Below, one piece after another: positions 7,047 through 14,887 of a DNA stretch of 46,577 nucleotides (position 1 is the stretch's first letter; every line of letters starts with the position of its first letter). This DNA comes from Chlorobiota bacterium. Its GTDB lineage: Bacteria; Bacteroidota; Bacteroidia; Bacteroidales; F082. The stretch is taken from positions 1 through 46,577 of the forward strand of contig JAUVKF010000020.1 of assembly GCA_030596395.1 (NCBI GenBank), given 5' to 3'. The translations under genes were made by a program, and so were the position numbers. Under the pieces are notes generated by a model, which saw nothing but the letters and a program-made list of their open reading frames with translations, was not told the origin of the DNA and did not search any database.

Positions 7047-8336
7047 CTACACAACCTCACCATAAAGGTCGAAAAAGTCGGCTTTGGTGATGATGACATT
7101 GTAGAATTCACCAATTTGTAAAGTTTTATCAGAAACCGGTATCAATACCTCATTATCAACTTCGGGAGAGTCGAATTCAGTTCGGCCAATGTAATGTTCT
7201 CCTTCTTTACGGTCAATAATGGTTTTAAAGGTTTTGCCTTCTTTTTCTTTGTTCAGTTCGTTGGAAATTTCCTGTTGCAGCATCATGATCCGGTCTGACC
7301 GATCCTGTTTAACTTCTGGTGGAACATCATCTTTTAACAAATAAGCTCCAGTATGTTCTTCGTGCGAATATTGAAAAACACCCAGCCTGTCAAACCTAGT
7401 TTCCTGTACAAAATCCATAAGCCGATTAAAATCCTCCTCTGTCTCACCGGGATAACCAACAATCAGAGTGGTACGCAGGGCAACACCCGGAACGGTAGTT
7501 TTGATTTTATGGATAAGCTTTAAAGTATCTGCAGCGGTAATATGCCTTTTCATCGATTTTAAAAGCTTGTCGCTGATGTGCTGAAGCGGGATGTCAAGGT
7601 AATTACAAATCTTCGGATTTTCAGCCATCACATGCAGTAACTCTTTGGGGAAACCTGATGGATAAGCATAATGCAACCTAATCCATTCTATTCCATCCAC
7701 TTCTGAAATACGCCTAAGTAAATCGGGAAGTTCTCTCGAATTGTAAATATCAACGCCATAATAAGTTAACTCCTGGGCAATGATCAACAACTCTTTTACG
7801 CCTTTGGCAGCCAATGATTCAACTTCCTTTACAATGTCTTCTTTTGTTTTTGACTTATGTCTGCCACGGATAAGCGGAATGGCACAAAATGAGCAAGTCC
7901 GGTTGCAGCCCTCAGAAATTTTCAGATACGCAAAATGCCCGGGCGTGGTAAGGCTGCGCTCGCCAACGAGTTCTTTTTTGTAATCAACTTTCAAGGCTTT
8001 CAAAACATTGGGGAGTTCATGTACGCCATAAAATCCATCTACTTCTGAAATTTCTTCCTGAAGATCATTTTTGTAACGCTCCGACAGGCATCCGCAAACA
8101 ATTACTTTTTTGATGTCACCCATTTTTTTTGCTTCAACTGCACGTAAAATAGTGTCGACAGATTCTTCTTTGGCATCGTTGATAAAGCCGCAGGTGTTAA
8201 TGACAACTACATCTGATTTTTCATCAGAATCGTGAATAACATCGTAATGATCAGCCAGCTGCCCCATCAAAACCTCTGAATCGACAAGGTTTTTTGAGCA
8301 TCCAAGGGTGATGATATTTACTTTTTGTTTTGGCAT
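7047..8336 (-). CDS. rimO: Ribosomal protein S12 (Asp) methylthiotransferase RimO
   Basis: A 429 aa radical-SAM methylthiotransferase with the three expected parts. The N-terminal UPF0004 domain carries the auxiliary cluster cysteines C13 (LGCSKN), C49 (NTCGFI) and C83 (CGCL). The radical-SAM core has C144-x3-C148-x2-C151 in SEGCNRTCSFC. A C-terminal TRAM domain ends near YGEVV. RimO converts Asp of ribosomal protein S12 to its 3-methylthio form; the opening KVNIITLGCSKNLVDSE separates it from MiaB. It is downstream of ftsY on the same strand, the usual Bacteroidota order. The ~118-base gap between them contains a palindromic repeat cluster that may affect read-through. Confidence 0.96.
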   Translation of the reverse strand: MPKQKVNIITLGCSKNLVDSEVLMGQLADHYDVIHDSDEKSDVVVINTCGFINDAKEESVDTILRAVEAKKMGDIKKVIVCGCLSERYKNDLQEEISEVDGFYGVHELPNVLKALKVDYKKELVGERSLTTPGHFAYLKISEGCNRTCSFCAIPLIRGRHKSKTKEDIVKEVESLAAKGVKELLIIAQELTYYGVDIYNSRELPDLLRRISEVDGIEWIRLHYAYPSGFPKELLHVMAENPKICNYLDIPLQHISDKLLKSMKRHITAADTLKLIHKIKTTVPGVALRTTLIVGYPGETEEDFNRLMDFVQETRFDRLGVFQYSHEEHTGAYLLKDDVPPEVKQDRSDRIMMLQQEISNELNKEKEGKTFKTIIDRKEGEHYIGRTEFDSPEVDNEVLIPVSDKTLQIGEFYNVIITKADFFDLYGEVV

Positions 8337-8348
8337 CGCTTCGCTAAT

Positions 8349-8460
8349 ATCCCCCCGACTAAAGTCGAGGGTAACTGACGTGTTTATCCCCCCGACTAAA
8401 GTCGAGGGTAACTGACGTGTTTATATATTAATAGCCCATTGCTTTAGCTGTGGGCTATTC
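8349..8460. repeat. REP-like cluster: 37-bp tandem pair plus hairpin over the ftsY stop
   Basis: A 37-base unit starting TCCCCCCGACTAAAGTCG occurs twice back to back (about 8349-8422). Each holds the palindrome CGACTAAAGTCG. A third, different stem-loop, TAGCCCA..TGGGCTA, spans about 8431-8457 and includes the stop codon of ftsY (8455-8457). Short palindromes of the 'ccgactaaagtcgag / tagccca..tgggcta' kind are dispersed in Bacteroidota genomes. Here they separate rimO from ftsY. Confidence 0.8.
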
Positions 8461-9414
8461 TGCATGAAACAGGGTTTCTACAAATTCTTTTTTGCTAAAT
8501 ACCTGTAAATCTCCTTTTTGTTCTCCAACACCAATATACTTTACCGGGATTTTAAACTGGTCGGAAATACCAATAACAACACCACCTTTTGCAGTTCCAT
8601 CTAACTTGGTCAGCGCAATCGCATTTACATCTGTAGCTGCAATAAATTGTCGAGCCTGTTCTATGGCATTCTGACCTGTAGATGCATCTAAAATAAGCAA
8701 TGTTTCATGCGGTGCATCAGGAATTATTTTTTCCATCACCCGCCTGATCTTCGACAACTCATTCATCAGGTTTATTTTGTTATGCAAGCGACCGGCAGTA
8801 TCAATTATCACAACATCTGAGCCTTGTGACACAGCAGATTTTAATGTATCAAAGGCTACCGATGCGGGATCGGCACCCATCCCCTGGCTCACAATAGGCA
8901 CATCCACACGTTCGGCCCAGATGGTAAGCTGGTCGACAGCTGCAGCCCTGAAAGTGTCAGCTGCTCCCAATAAAACGGATTTACCAACTCTTTTAAAATT
9001 GTGCGCCAGTTTACCTATGGTTGTGGTTTTTCCCACACCATTTACGCCAACCACCATAATCACATACGGCTTTTTATCTTCAGGCAATTCGAAATCAGTG
9101 CCATCCTGTGTGTTGTTTTCTGTAAACAGGAATTCAATCTCCTCACGTAACATCTGGTTTAGTTCATCGGCACCAAGGTATTTATCACGAGATACTCGCT
9201 CTTCAATTCGCTCAATGATCTTTAAAGTGGTTTGCACACCAACATCAGATGTTACCAGAGCTTCTTCAAGGTTATCAAGCACTTCATCGTCAACCTTTGA
9301 TTTTCCAACAATTGCTTTCGACAATTTGCTGAATACACTTTTGCGGGTTTTTTCTAACCCTTTATCAAGATTTTCCTTTTGTTTTTTATTTGAAAATACG
9401 GAGAAAATTCCCAT
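8455..9414 (-). CDS. ftsY: Signal recognition particle receptor FtsY
   Basis: A 319 aa SRP-type GTPase. The N domain (helical, about 15-100) is followed by the NG GTPase: G1 GVNGVGKT (123-130), G3 DTAGR, G4 TKLD, then the closing GTAKGG loop. The acidic A domain of E. coli is absent, as usual in this phylum, so the protein is near minimal length. It docks SRP-ribosome complexes at the inner membrane. The stop codon lies inside a palindromic repeat. Upstream on the same strand are a four-helix-bundle gene and then rpmG-DUF4295, but a terminator at 9915-9950 separates those two ribosomal-type genes from ftsY. Confidence 0.97.
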   Translation of the reverse strand: MGIFSVFSNKKQKENLDKGLEKTRKSVFSKLSKAIVGKSKVDDEVLDNLEEALVTSDVGVQTTLKIIERIEERVSRDKYLGADELNQMLREEIEFLFTENNTQDGTDFELPEDKKPYVIMVVGVNGVGKTTTIGKLAHNFKRVGKSVLLGAADTFRAAAVDQLTIWAERVDVPIVSQGMGADPASVAFDTLKSAVSQGSDVVIIDTAGRLHNKINLMNELSKIRRVMEKIIPDAPHETLLILDASTGQNAIEQARQFIAATDVNAIALTKLDGTAKGGVVIGISDQFKIPVKYIGVGEQKGDLQVFSKKEFVETLFHAE

Positions 9415-9420
9415 CTTTTT

Positions 9421-9456
9421 TAGTCATTAGTGATTAGTTATTGGTAATTGGTGGGT
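9421..9456. repeat. Short-word array, left flank of four-helix-bundle gene
   Basis: A run of ~7-8 base words of the form TTAGTCATTAGTGATTAG then TTATTGGTAATTGG lies just upstream of the ftsY start. The words recur as their complement on the other side of the four-helix-bundle gene. Confidence 0.6.
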
Positions 9457-9465
9457 AAAAGCAAA

Positions 9466-9825
9466 TTACTTTGATTGGGCACCAATTGATTTTATGTAGG
9501 CATTCAACATTTTGCCGATTTGATTGATTTCGGAAAGCAAGGATAAGAATTTTTCTTCTTTGATCAGGTTACGGTTATTTGCCTTCGTCAACCATGTTTT
9601 TGTTTCATAAAGCGAACCTCTTGAATAATAGCTAAAATGTTTGGTTTCATTGTAATGATATCGCCCAAATCCTTCACTCAAGTTAGCAGCTACAGAATCT
9701 GTTGCCTTTACCAATTGTTTGCCAATTGCATCCTTTTCAAAAAACCCCCACTTCATCACAATTTTCCAAACCTCCTCTCCCAAATCCATTGCCCGATTAT
9801 AAACTTTAAGATTTTCTAATTCCAT
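9466..9825 (-). CDS. Four-helix-bundle protein (23S rRNA IVS/Avd-like family)
   Basis: A 119 aa all-helical protein of the TIGR02436-type family, first known from intervening sequences in 23S rRNA genes and related to the Avd subunit of diversity-generating retroelements. Typical features are LKVYNRAMDLGEEVW at the N-terminus, the central AANLSEGFGRYHYNETKHF motif, and SRGSLYETKTWL. No reverse transcriptase or template repeat is nearby, and it is not in an rRNA gene. It interrupts the usual DUF4295-ftsY adjacency and is flanked on both sides (9421-9456 and 9860-9905) by short-word arrays in opposite orientation. The second copy of this family (20304-20735) has the same setting, so the gene looks like cargo of a small mobile unit. 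Function unknown. Confidence 0.88.
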   Translation of the reverse strand: MELENLKVYNRAMDLGEEVWKIVMKWGFFEKDAIGKQLVKATDSVAANLSEGFGRYHYNETKHFSYYSRGSLYETKTWLTKANNRNLIKEEKFLSLLSEINQIGKMLNAYIKSIGAQSK

Positions 9826-9859
9826 CGTAATTTATTTTTTTAGTTAAACCAATGTCTAA

Positions 9860-9905
9860 TTATCTAATGTTCAGTGACTAGTGACCAATTATCCAATGAC
9901 CAGTC
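9860..9905. repeat. Short-word array, right flank of four-helix-bundle gene
   Basis: Words such as AGTGACTAGTGACCAATT and ATCCAATGACCAGT complement those at 9421-9456. A 26-base stretch here recurs with one mismatch at about 15010-15035, ahead of the tetR gene. Confidence 0.65.
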
Positions 9906-9914
9906 TTTCGGATT

Positions 9915-9950
9915 CAAAAAAAGCTCTTTCCTAAGAATGGAAAAAGCTTT
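9915..9950 (-). terminator. Rho-independent terminator of rpmG-DUF4295
   Basis: On the minus strand AAAGCTTTTTCC pairs with GGAAAGAGCTTT (one mismatch) around a 7-base loop ATTCTTA, followed by a run of seven T. It lies 25 bases beyond the DUF4295 stop, so the ribosomal operon ends before the four-helix-bundle gene. Confidence 0.82.
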
Positions 9951-9974
9951 CTATGAACATATGTTTTGTTAAAG

Positions 9975-10127
9975 TTATTTCTTGGCGAAATAATCTTTTA
10001 CCTGGTCGGTAGGGATAATTTCTTCTTTAAAGGCATAAGCTCCTGTTTTAGGCCCTTTGACCATCTTGATCACCTTTGCAAAATCTTTTCCTGAACTTTG
10101 TAATGAAGCAACTACTTTTTTAGCCAT
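9975..10127 (-). CDS. DUF4295 small basic protein
   Basis: A 50 aa Lys-rich protein: MAKKVVASLQSSGKDFAKVI, then KMVKGPKTGAYAFKEEIIPT and a DYFAKK end. It matches the DUF4295 family, which in Bacteroidota almost always sits between rpmG and ftsY and may be a ribosome-associated protein; its exact role is not established. The ATG at 10127 is 8 bases after the rpmG stop, so the two are one operon, closed by the terminator at 9915-9950. Confidence 0.92.
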   Translation of the reverse strand: MAKKVVASLQSSGKDFAKVIKMVKGPKTGAYAFKEEIIPTDQVKDYFAKK

Positions 10128-10135
10128 GATTCCAA

Positions 10136-10324
10136 TTATTTAATTTCTCTGTGAACAGTCATTTTTTTCATGATCGGGTTGTACTTTTTCAGCTCCAACC
10201 TGTCGGGTGAATTTTTCTTATTTTTTGTGGTAATATATCTGGACGTACCTGGTAAGCCACTGTTTTTGTGCTCAGTGCATTCCATTATCACCTGTATCCT
10301 CGCGTCTTTGGTCTTTTTAGCCAT
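10136..10324 (-). CDS. rpmG: 50S ribosomal protein L33
   Basis: A 62 aa protein starting [20 protein letters not shown], with [11 protein letters not shown] and a [17 protein letters not shown] ending, which is the L33 family. The four zinc-binding cysteines of the C+ form are absent (one Cys only), so this is the zinc-free type. L28 (rpmB) usually precedes it in this phylum but is not here: the upstream neighbour is a MarC gene across an 81-base gap that holds a full promoter. DUF4295 follows in the same operon. Confidence 0.96.
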   Translation of the reverse strand: MAKKTKDARIQVIMECTEHKNSGLPGTSRYITTKNKKNSPDRLELKKYNPIMKKMTVHREIK

Positions 10325-10353
10325 TTCGTGTTCTTGTTAAAAAATTCGGTCGG

Positions 10354-10385
10354 CAAAAGTACTGACTTTTACTTTAATGACCAAA
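10354..10385 (-). promoter_or_regulatory. Promoter of rpmG-DUF4295
   Basis: On the minus strand TTTG (10382-10385), a 20-base spacer and TACTTTTG (10354-10361) give a near-perfect Bacteroidota promoter, with a leader of about 20 bases before the rpmG ATG. Strong match, as expected for a ribosomal protein operon. Confidence 0.75.
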
Positions 10386-10405
10386 CTTTATTTATATTTC
10401 TCAAA

Positions 10406-11035
10406 TTATTTTATGATCATCTGAATATAAGGTGTTATCCCAGCAAAAAAGAATTCAACCGCAATCACCATTACGATCAATCCCATCAGTTTCATCATGA
10501 TCTTATTTCCCTTTTCGCCAATGAACTTAGTGATACCAACAGCCCCAATAAAAACAAGTAAAACAACAACAAGTACCAAAATAATCGAAAAGATCACCAT
10601 GACTTTTGAAGTATAATCATTCGCTTCACCCATCAATACGATGGCATTGGTTATGGCTCCCGGCCCTGCAATCATTGGAATACCAAGCGGTGTGATCGAA
10701 ATATCATCTGCATATTGTTCGGCCTCCTGCTTTGTCATTTTAATTCTGCTAAGCCTGGCATTCAGCATATCAAATCCAATAAAAAAGAAGAGTATTCCAC
10801 CAACCACTTTTAATCCTGCCACCGAGATCCCGAAAAAGTCAAACAGATATCTTCCGAGAAACGCAAAAAGGATCAATGCAAATGCAGCGGTTAAAACCGC
10901 CTTAACTGCCGTATTTCTTCGCTGCTTCTTGCTCAGATCCGATGTCATTGTAAGGAATACAGGCATCGTCCCAATGGGATTCATCAGCGTGAAGAAGGAG
11001 GTGAAGTAGAGTAATATGATGGTTAGTTGTTCCAT
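10406..11035 (-). CDS. MarC (UPF0056) family inner-membrane protein
   Basis: A 209 aa integral membrane protein with about six hydrophobic segments. It has the family landmarks FFTLMNPIGTMPVFL near the N-terminus, a mid-protein PLGIPMIAGPGAITNAIVLM repeat-like segment, and a charged loop between the halves (RLSRIKMTKQEAEQ). The MarC name comes from the E. coli mar locus, but no antibiotic role has been shown for the family; substrate unknown. The gene is on the same strand as rpmG but rpmG has its own promoter. An inverted word array (11041-11115) separates it from ftcD. Confidence 0.9.
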   Translation of the reverse strand: MEQLTIILLYFTSFFTLMNPIGTMPVFLTMTSDLSKKQRRNTAVKAVLTAAFALILFAFLGRYLFDFFGISVAGLKVVGGILFFFIGFDMLNARLSRIKMTKQEAEQYADDISITPLGIPMIAGPGAITNAIVLMGEANDYTSKVMVIFSIILVLVVVLLVFIGAVGITKFIGEKGNKIMMKLMGLIVMVIAVEFFFAGITPYIQMIIK

Positions 11036-11040
11036 ATGAG

Positions 11041-11115
11041 TTAAGGGTTAAGGGTTAAGGGTTAGGTGTTAGGTGTTCATTTCTTCATCTTCTAACTCTT
11101 AACTCCTAACTTCCC
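11041..11115. repeat. Inverted short-word array without cargo
   Basis: The left half is reiterated GTTAAGG/GTTAGGT words. After a ~14-base centre, the right half is CTAACTC-TTAACTC-CTAACTT words, the approximate complement. It occupies nearly the whole gap between the MarC and ftcD genes. The layout is that of the four-helix-bundle flanks but with no gene between the arms. Confidence 0.65.
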
Positions 11116-11119
11116 TCAA

Positions 11120-12817
11120 TTACAATTCCCTGATCTTTTGCTCAACAGTTTCCATAATGGCATCACGACAGGCTTTTGTTTTTTGCGCAATTTCTTCTCC
11201 CCTGTTAATTAAGTCGCTGGTGAAAGCTTTATCATCAATACCTGCTGCATTTATTTTTACATTCAAAAATGCACCCTCAACAGCTGTTAAAATACACAGT
11301 GCACCAACGCCTGCATCGGAAACGGAATTCGGATTGCCGTTTTCAGCCATTGCACGCATCACTTCAATAGAACGGTAAGCAGTATCCATCACTTTAAATG
11401 GAATTTCCATGGCATATTTTGATGCATCTTCAATGGCTTGTTTCCTGGTTTTTTGCTCTGCTTCTGATTTTTTAGGCAAGCCGAATGCGTCCATTATTTT
11501 GTTAAATGCATTGGTATCCTCATCCACCAGATGCAACAATTGATCTTTGTATTTCTGTCCTTGCTCAGCCCAGTCTGAAAACTCCTCCCAACGATCATCC
11601 CATCCTCGTTTGTGTGCAGATAAGTTTGCAACCATTGTACCCAGCGATACTCCCAAAGCACCAACTGTTGCAGCAATTGACCCGCCACCGGGTGCAGGTG
11701 ATTCGGATGCTGTTTCGTTAGCAAAGCCGGTTATGGTCATATCAACCAGCTTGTCTTTGCCTTCTTCAAGTAAATACTCGATAATTCTTTCTTTCGGATT
11801 GAAAGGTTTCAGGTCCTCAAGACCCATCGATTTAATGGCAATCTTCAACAATTCATCGTTATCAATACCAACTGATCTTTTTTGTTTTCGGAGAAAATAC
11901 CGGCCTGCTTCAAGCATGGCTTCAAGCGGAATTAATCCAACCAGTTCAGAACCAGTTGCGCGAATACCCCTGGCTTCGGCTTTTTTCCAGACCTCGTCAT
12001 ATGCAATATGAACAGGAGTTACACTAATATTTGTCAGATTCATCGAAATTTGAGCAACACCATATTCTTCAATAAACCAACCAATTCCTTTTACACATTT
12101 CAGCGAGCCGGGAATCATGACCGGTTTACCATTTTCGTCTTTCACGATTTTACCTGTAATAGGATTACCTTCCCGTTTTGTTCTTCCACGTTCACGCACA
12201 TCAAATGCAATGGCATTGGCACGACGTGTAGAAGTCGTATTCAGGTTGACATTAAAAGCCACAAGAAAATCCCTTGCTCCGACAGCAGTAACTCCTGAAC
12301 CCGCGACACGGTCAGTAAACTCATTGGGGCCGAAATCAGGTTTCCACTCTTTGGTTATAATTCGTTCGGGCAAAGCCTCGTATTCTCCTGATCGACAATT
12401 GGCCAGGTTTTTGCGAACGTCAGTAAATGCAGCATTTTCATAACAAAAGACCGGAATCCCCAACTCCTCACCTACTCTTTTAGCAAGTTTACGTGCGTAC
12501 TCAACCGTCTCTTCCATTGTAATGTTGGCAACGGGAACAAACGGACAAACATCAGTTGCGCCAAAACGCGGATGCTCGCCTTTGTGGTGACGCATATCAA
12601 TAACCTCAGCAGCTTTTTTAATCGCAACTAATGCGGCTTCTACTACTTCATCAGGTGTTCCAACAAATGTAACCACCGTTCTGTTTGTGGCTGCACCGGG
12701 ATCAACATCCAACAGTTTAACGCCTTCTACTTTTTCTATTTCGTCGGTGATTTGTTTGATCACGTTCATATCGCGGCCTTCGCTGAAATTGGGAACACAT
12801 TCAATGAGTTGTCTCAT
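11120..12817 (-). CDS. ftcD: Bifunctional glutamate formimidoyltransferase / formimidoyl-THF cyclodeaminase
   Basis: A 565 aa fusion protein. Residues ~1-300 are the formiminotransferase N and C domains (start RQLIECVPNFSEGRD; HHKGEHPRFGATDVCPFVPV holds the catalytic-region His). Residues ~350-560 are the cyclodeaminase helical domain (ETASESPAPGGGSIAATVGA). It moves the formimino group from formiminoglutamate to tetrahydrofolate and then releases ammonia to give methenyl-THF, the last step of one histidine-degradation route. The other hut genes are not in the window. A -7 element TATTTTTG (12850-12857, minus strand) lies 33 bases upstream of the start. Confidence 0.95.
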   Translation of the reverse strand: MRQLIECVPNFSEGRDMNVIKQITDEIEKVEGVKLLDVDPGAATNRTVVTFVGTPDEVVEAALVAIKKAAEVIDMRHHKGEHPRFGATDVCPFVPVANITMEETVEYARKLAKRVGEELGIPVFCYENAAFTDVRKNLANCRSGEYEALPERIITKEWKPDFGPNEFTDRVAGSGVTAVGARDFLVAFNVNLNTTSTRRANAIAFDVRERGRTKREGNPITGKIVKDENGKPVMIPGSLKCVKGIGWFIEEYGVAQISMNLTNISVTPVHIAYDEVWKKAEARGIRATGSELVGLIPLEAMLEAGRYFLRKQKRSVGIDNDELLKIAIKSMGLEDLKPFNPKERIIEYLLEEGKDKLVDMTITGFANETASESPAPGGGSIAATVGALGVSLGTMVANLSAHKRGWDDRWEEFSDWAEQGQKYKDQLLHLVDEDTNAFNKIMDAFGLPKKSEAEQKTRKQAIEDASKYAMEIPFKVMDTAYRSIEVMRAMAENGNPNSVSDAGVGALCILTAVEGAFLNVKINAAGIDDKAFTSDLINRGEEIAQKTKACRDAIMETVEQKIREL

Positions 12818-12849
12818 TATCTTTTATTTTAGGTTTGAAAATTGAGGTG

Positions 12850-12857
12850 CAAAAATA
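12850..12857 (-). promoter_or_regulatory. Predicted -7 promoter element of ftcD
   Basis: The minus strand reads TATTTTTG, matching TAnnTTTG, 33 bases before the ftcD ATG. No clear -33 TTTG is seen at 19-20 spacing. Confidence 0.45.
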
Positions 12858-12938
12858 GTAATTGTGAGATGAATACCGATAGGGTTACCCAGTTAATCTT
12901 ATTTTTACCCTTTCATTAATTTGCACAGAAAAGGTTTT

Positions 12939-14768
12939 GTGTCAATACATGAGCAATCATTGAATAAACTAGATAGATCAGAAGTTGAAAAAGGTAAGGT
13001 CATAAAGATACTTACCGTAAAGGCAACCGAGGAAAACAGCCAAAATATTTTAAACCCCATGGCTGTTTCCAGTGCCAATATCTCGGCAATTGGTGCAAAA
13101 AATGATTTTGAGTTTATTGCAAAAAGAGCATCATACCTTTTTAATTTATTGCCCGATTCAATTAAATATGTCGCCGCCATTGAACGGTTTCCGGGCAGCT
13201 GGTTAAAAATCATACTGCTCATTTCTTTTGTTTCCGGTCTTCTTTCAAATTATCTGGGACCGGTCAAACTGATCCATGTAGTATATAACCCATTAACTAT
13301 CTTATTGGTATGGAACATTCTCGTTTATTTGTTTTTGGTTTTAAAAAGTTTTTGGCAGATCAGTATCCCGGATATTAGGCAAAATAATTTATCAAATAAT
13401 TCAATTCCAGAGGATAAGGAAGAGAAAGAAAAAGCTAAAAGTATTTCATCCAACTTTGTGCTCGACTGGATGATAGGCGGAATTTACAAAGGAATTATTC
13501 AGCTTAAATCCCGTTTTGTTGATAACAACACCAGGGTTACAATTATCAAAAAGATCATCCCTGCATTCTGGTTATCCTACAAGGAAGTTTCTGGCAAGTC
13601 ATTGATATTACGATTTAAAAGCGTAACGAATATCAGTGCAATCGGTTTGTTGATCGGTGCACTGGTGGGTGTTTATTTCAGGGGATTATTTTTCAATTAT
13701 AACATGATCTGGCAAAGCACATTTGTTTCAGAACCGGAAACCATCAGAGCAATGCTGAACATATTATTTGGGCCTGCAAGTATTATACTCGAAGGCAATT
13801 GGATATCAGCAGAAACCGTGCAAACCCTTTTGGAACCCGGTGGTACACCGGCAGGACCATGGATCCATAAAATGGCGTTAACTACCCTATTGATAATTTT
13901 TATTCCGAGAGTAATAATAGCACTCATTTATAACATGCTGGCAGGTAAAAGTGTAAAACCTTTAGATATTAGCAAGCCTTATTTTACTGACAAAATCCTG
14001 AAAAACAGGGAGGAGCTCGTTGATGTGATCCGTGAAGGGATAAGAGAGATCATTTCGAAAAAGATCAACAAGATTGGGCAAACAATCTCAACTTTTGTTA
14101 TCGAGGATTATTATGAAAAAATTATTGTTCCTATACTGACCACTTTCAGGGAAAAAGGCGGAAAAATCAGAACCCTTGAAGATAAACTTATTGAATCGCA
14201 GGAACAATTCGAACCTATTTTATTAAACTACTTACAGGAAGTCCAGGAAGAGTTCAGTGATTCAGTTCTGACCGAAATAAACCTTTTCCTTGGCCGCAAA
14301 CTCGACATTGACATCAATACAGTCAGTACATATCAACCACAGTCAAATGAAATCGATCAGCGATTACCCAGCAAAATTGCTGAAGACATCGGCGATACAA
14401 TTGGCGGAACAATTGTAACCACAATTGCCCTGGCCGTGGGTTCGGTTAGTGGAGGCATTGGTAAAAGCCTTGGAATTGCCATCATTTCTGGTCTATTGGG
14501 TGTTTCAGGACCTGTGGGTCTTTTGATAGGTGGAGTTATTACCGCTATCACCCTTGGCGGTGTTTACAAATTAAAGCGCGATCAAATTTCGGGTATGATA
14601 AAAGATGCTCCGTTACCTTCCTTTGTTACATCAGTTACGCTGACAGATTCAAAAATTGAAAAAGCCCGCAAAGAAACCTATTCACACACCGAGAAGGAAA
14701 TTAAAAAAATGCTTGAACCAAAAATTGATGAAGTAACTGAAAGTATTTTAAAGGATCTGACTTATTAA
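12939..14768 (+). CDS. DUF2868-like multi-pass membrane protein with C-terminal glycine-zipper region
   Basis: About 609 aa. The start is uncertain: no in-frame ATG occurs before 13059, so GTG 12939 (used here) or TTG 12921 is likely, while ATG 13059 would remove ~40 residues. Features in order: a membrane hairpin near residues 85-140 with GPVKLIHVVYNPLTILLVWN; a middle section with YFRGLFFNYNMIWQSTFVSE and WIHKMALTTLLIIFIPRVII, which closely fits the DUF2868 pattern; a coiled soluble section (~360-480); and a glycine-rich hydrophobic stretch (GDTIGGTIVTTIALAVGSVS onward). DUF2868 proteins elsewhere are often encoded beside a DUF3482 GTPase, as I recall. No GTPase is adjacent here. Function unknown, probably envelope. 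Confidence 0.65.
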   Translation: MSIHEQSLNKLDRSEVEKGKVIKILTVKATEENSQNILNPMAVSSANISAIGAKNDFEFIAKRASYLFNLLPDSIKYVAAIERFPGSWLKIILLISFVSGLLSNYLGPVKLIHVVYNPLTILLVWNILVYLFLVLKSFWQISIPDIRQNNLSNNSIPEDKEEKEKAKSISSNFVLDWMIGGIYKGIIQLKSRFVDNNTRVTIIKKIIPAFWLSYKEVSGKSLILRFKSVTNISAIGLLIGALVGVYFRGLFFNYNMIWQSTFVSEPETIRAMLNILFGPASIILEGNWISAETVQTLLEPGGTPAGPWIHKMALTTLLIIFIPRVIIALIYNMLAGKSVKPLDISKPYFTDKILKNREELVDVIREGIREIISKKINKIGQTISTFVIEDYYEKIIVPILTTFREKGGKIRTLEDKLIESQEQFEPILLNYLQEVQEEFSDSVLTEINLFLGRKLDIDINTVSTYQPQSNEIDQRLPSKIAEDIGDTIGGTIVTTIALAVGSVSGGIGKSLGIAIISGLLGVSGPVGLLIGGVITAITLGGVYKLKRDQISGMIKDAPLPSFVTSVTLTDSKIEKARKETYSHTEKEIKKMLEPKIDEVTESILKDLTY

Positions 14769-14857
14769 GATTTATTATTTTTAACCTGCTTATCTTCCTG
14801 CCTTACTGAATATTACACCCATATTTTGGTTTTTACTGAAAAATAATCAAAAAAAAC

Positions 14858-14887
14858 TTGACAAATGAAATTTCTTTTTTAATTTTG
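14858..14887 (+). promoter_or_regulatory. Promoter of the tetR envelope-transport locus
   Basis: TTG (14858-14860), a 19-base spacer and TAATTTTG (14880-14887) make a full -33/-7 promoter. The predicted start falls near 14893, inside the palindrome at 14887-14902. The leader to the tetR ATG is about 150 bases and consists largely of short-word array. Confidence 0.7.

Noticed and set aside
8777..9430. 217 aa frame antisense to ftsY
   Set aside because: Shadow of a clear ftsY coding frame; no signal, domain or promoter of its own.
11041..11078. GTTAAGG/GTTAGGG-like words as telomeric repeat
   Set aside because: Internal chromosomal position, only a few irregular copies, and followed by complementary words.
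11547..12011. 154 aa frame antisense to ftcD
   Set aside because: Shadow frame within a well-conserved enzyme gene.
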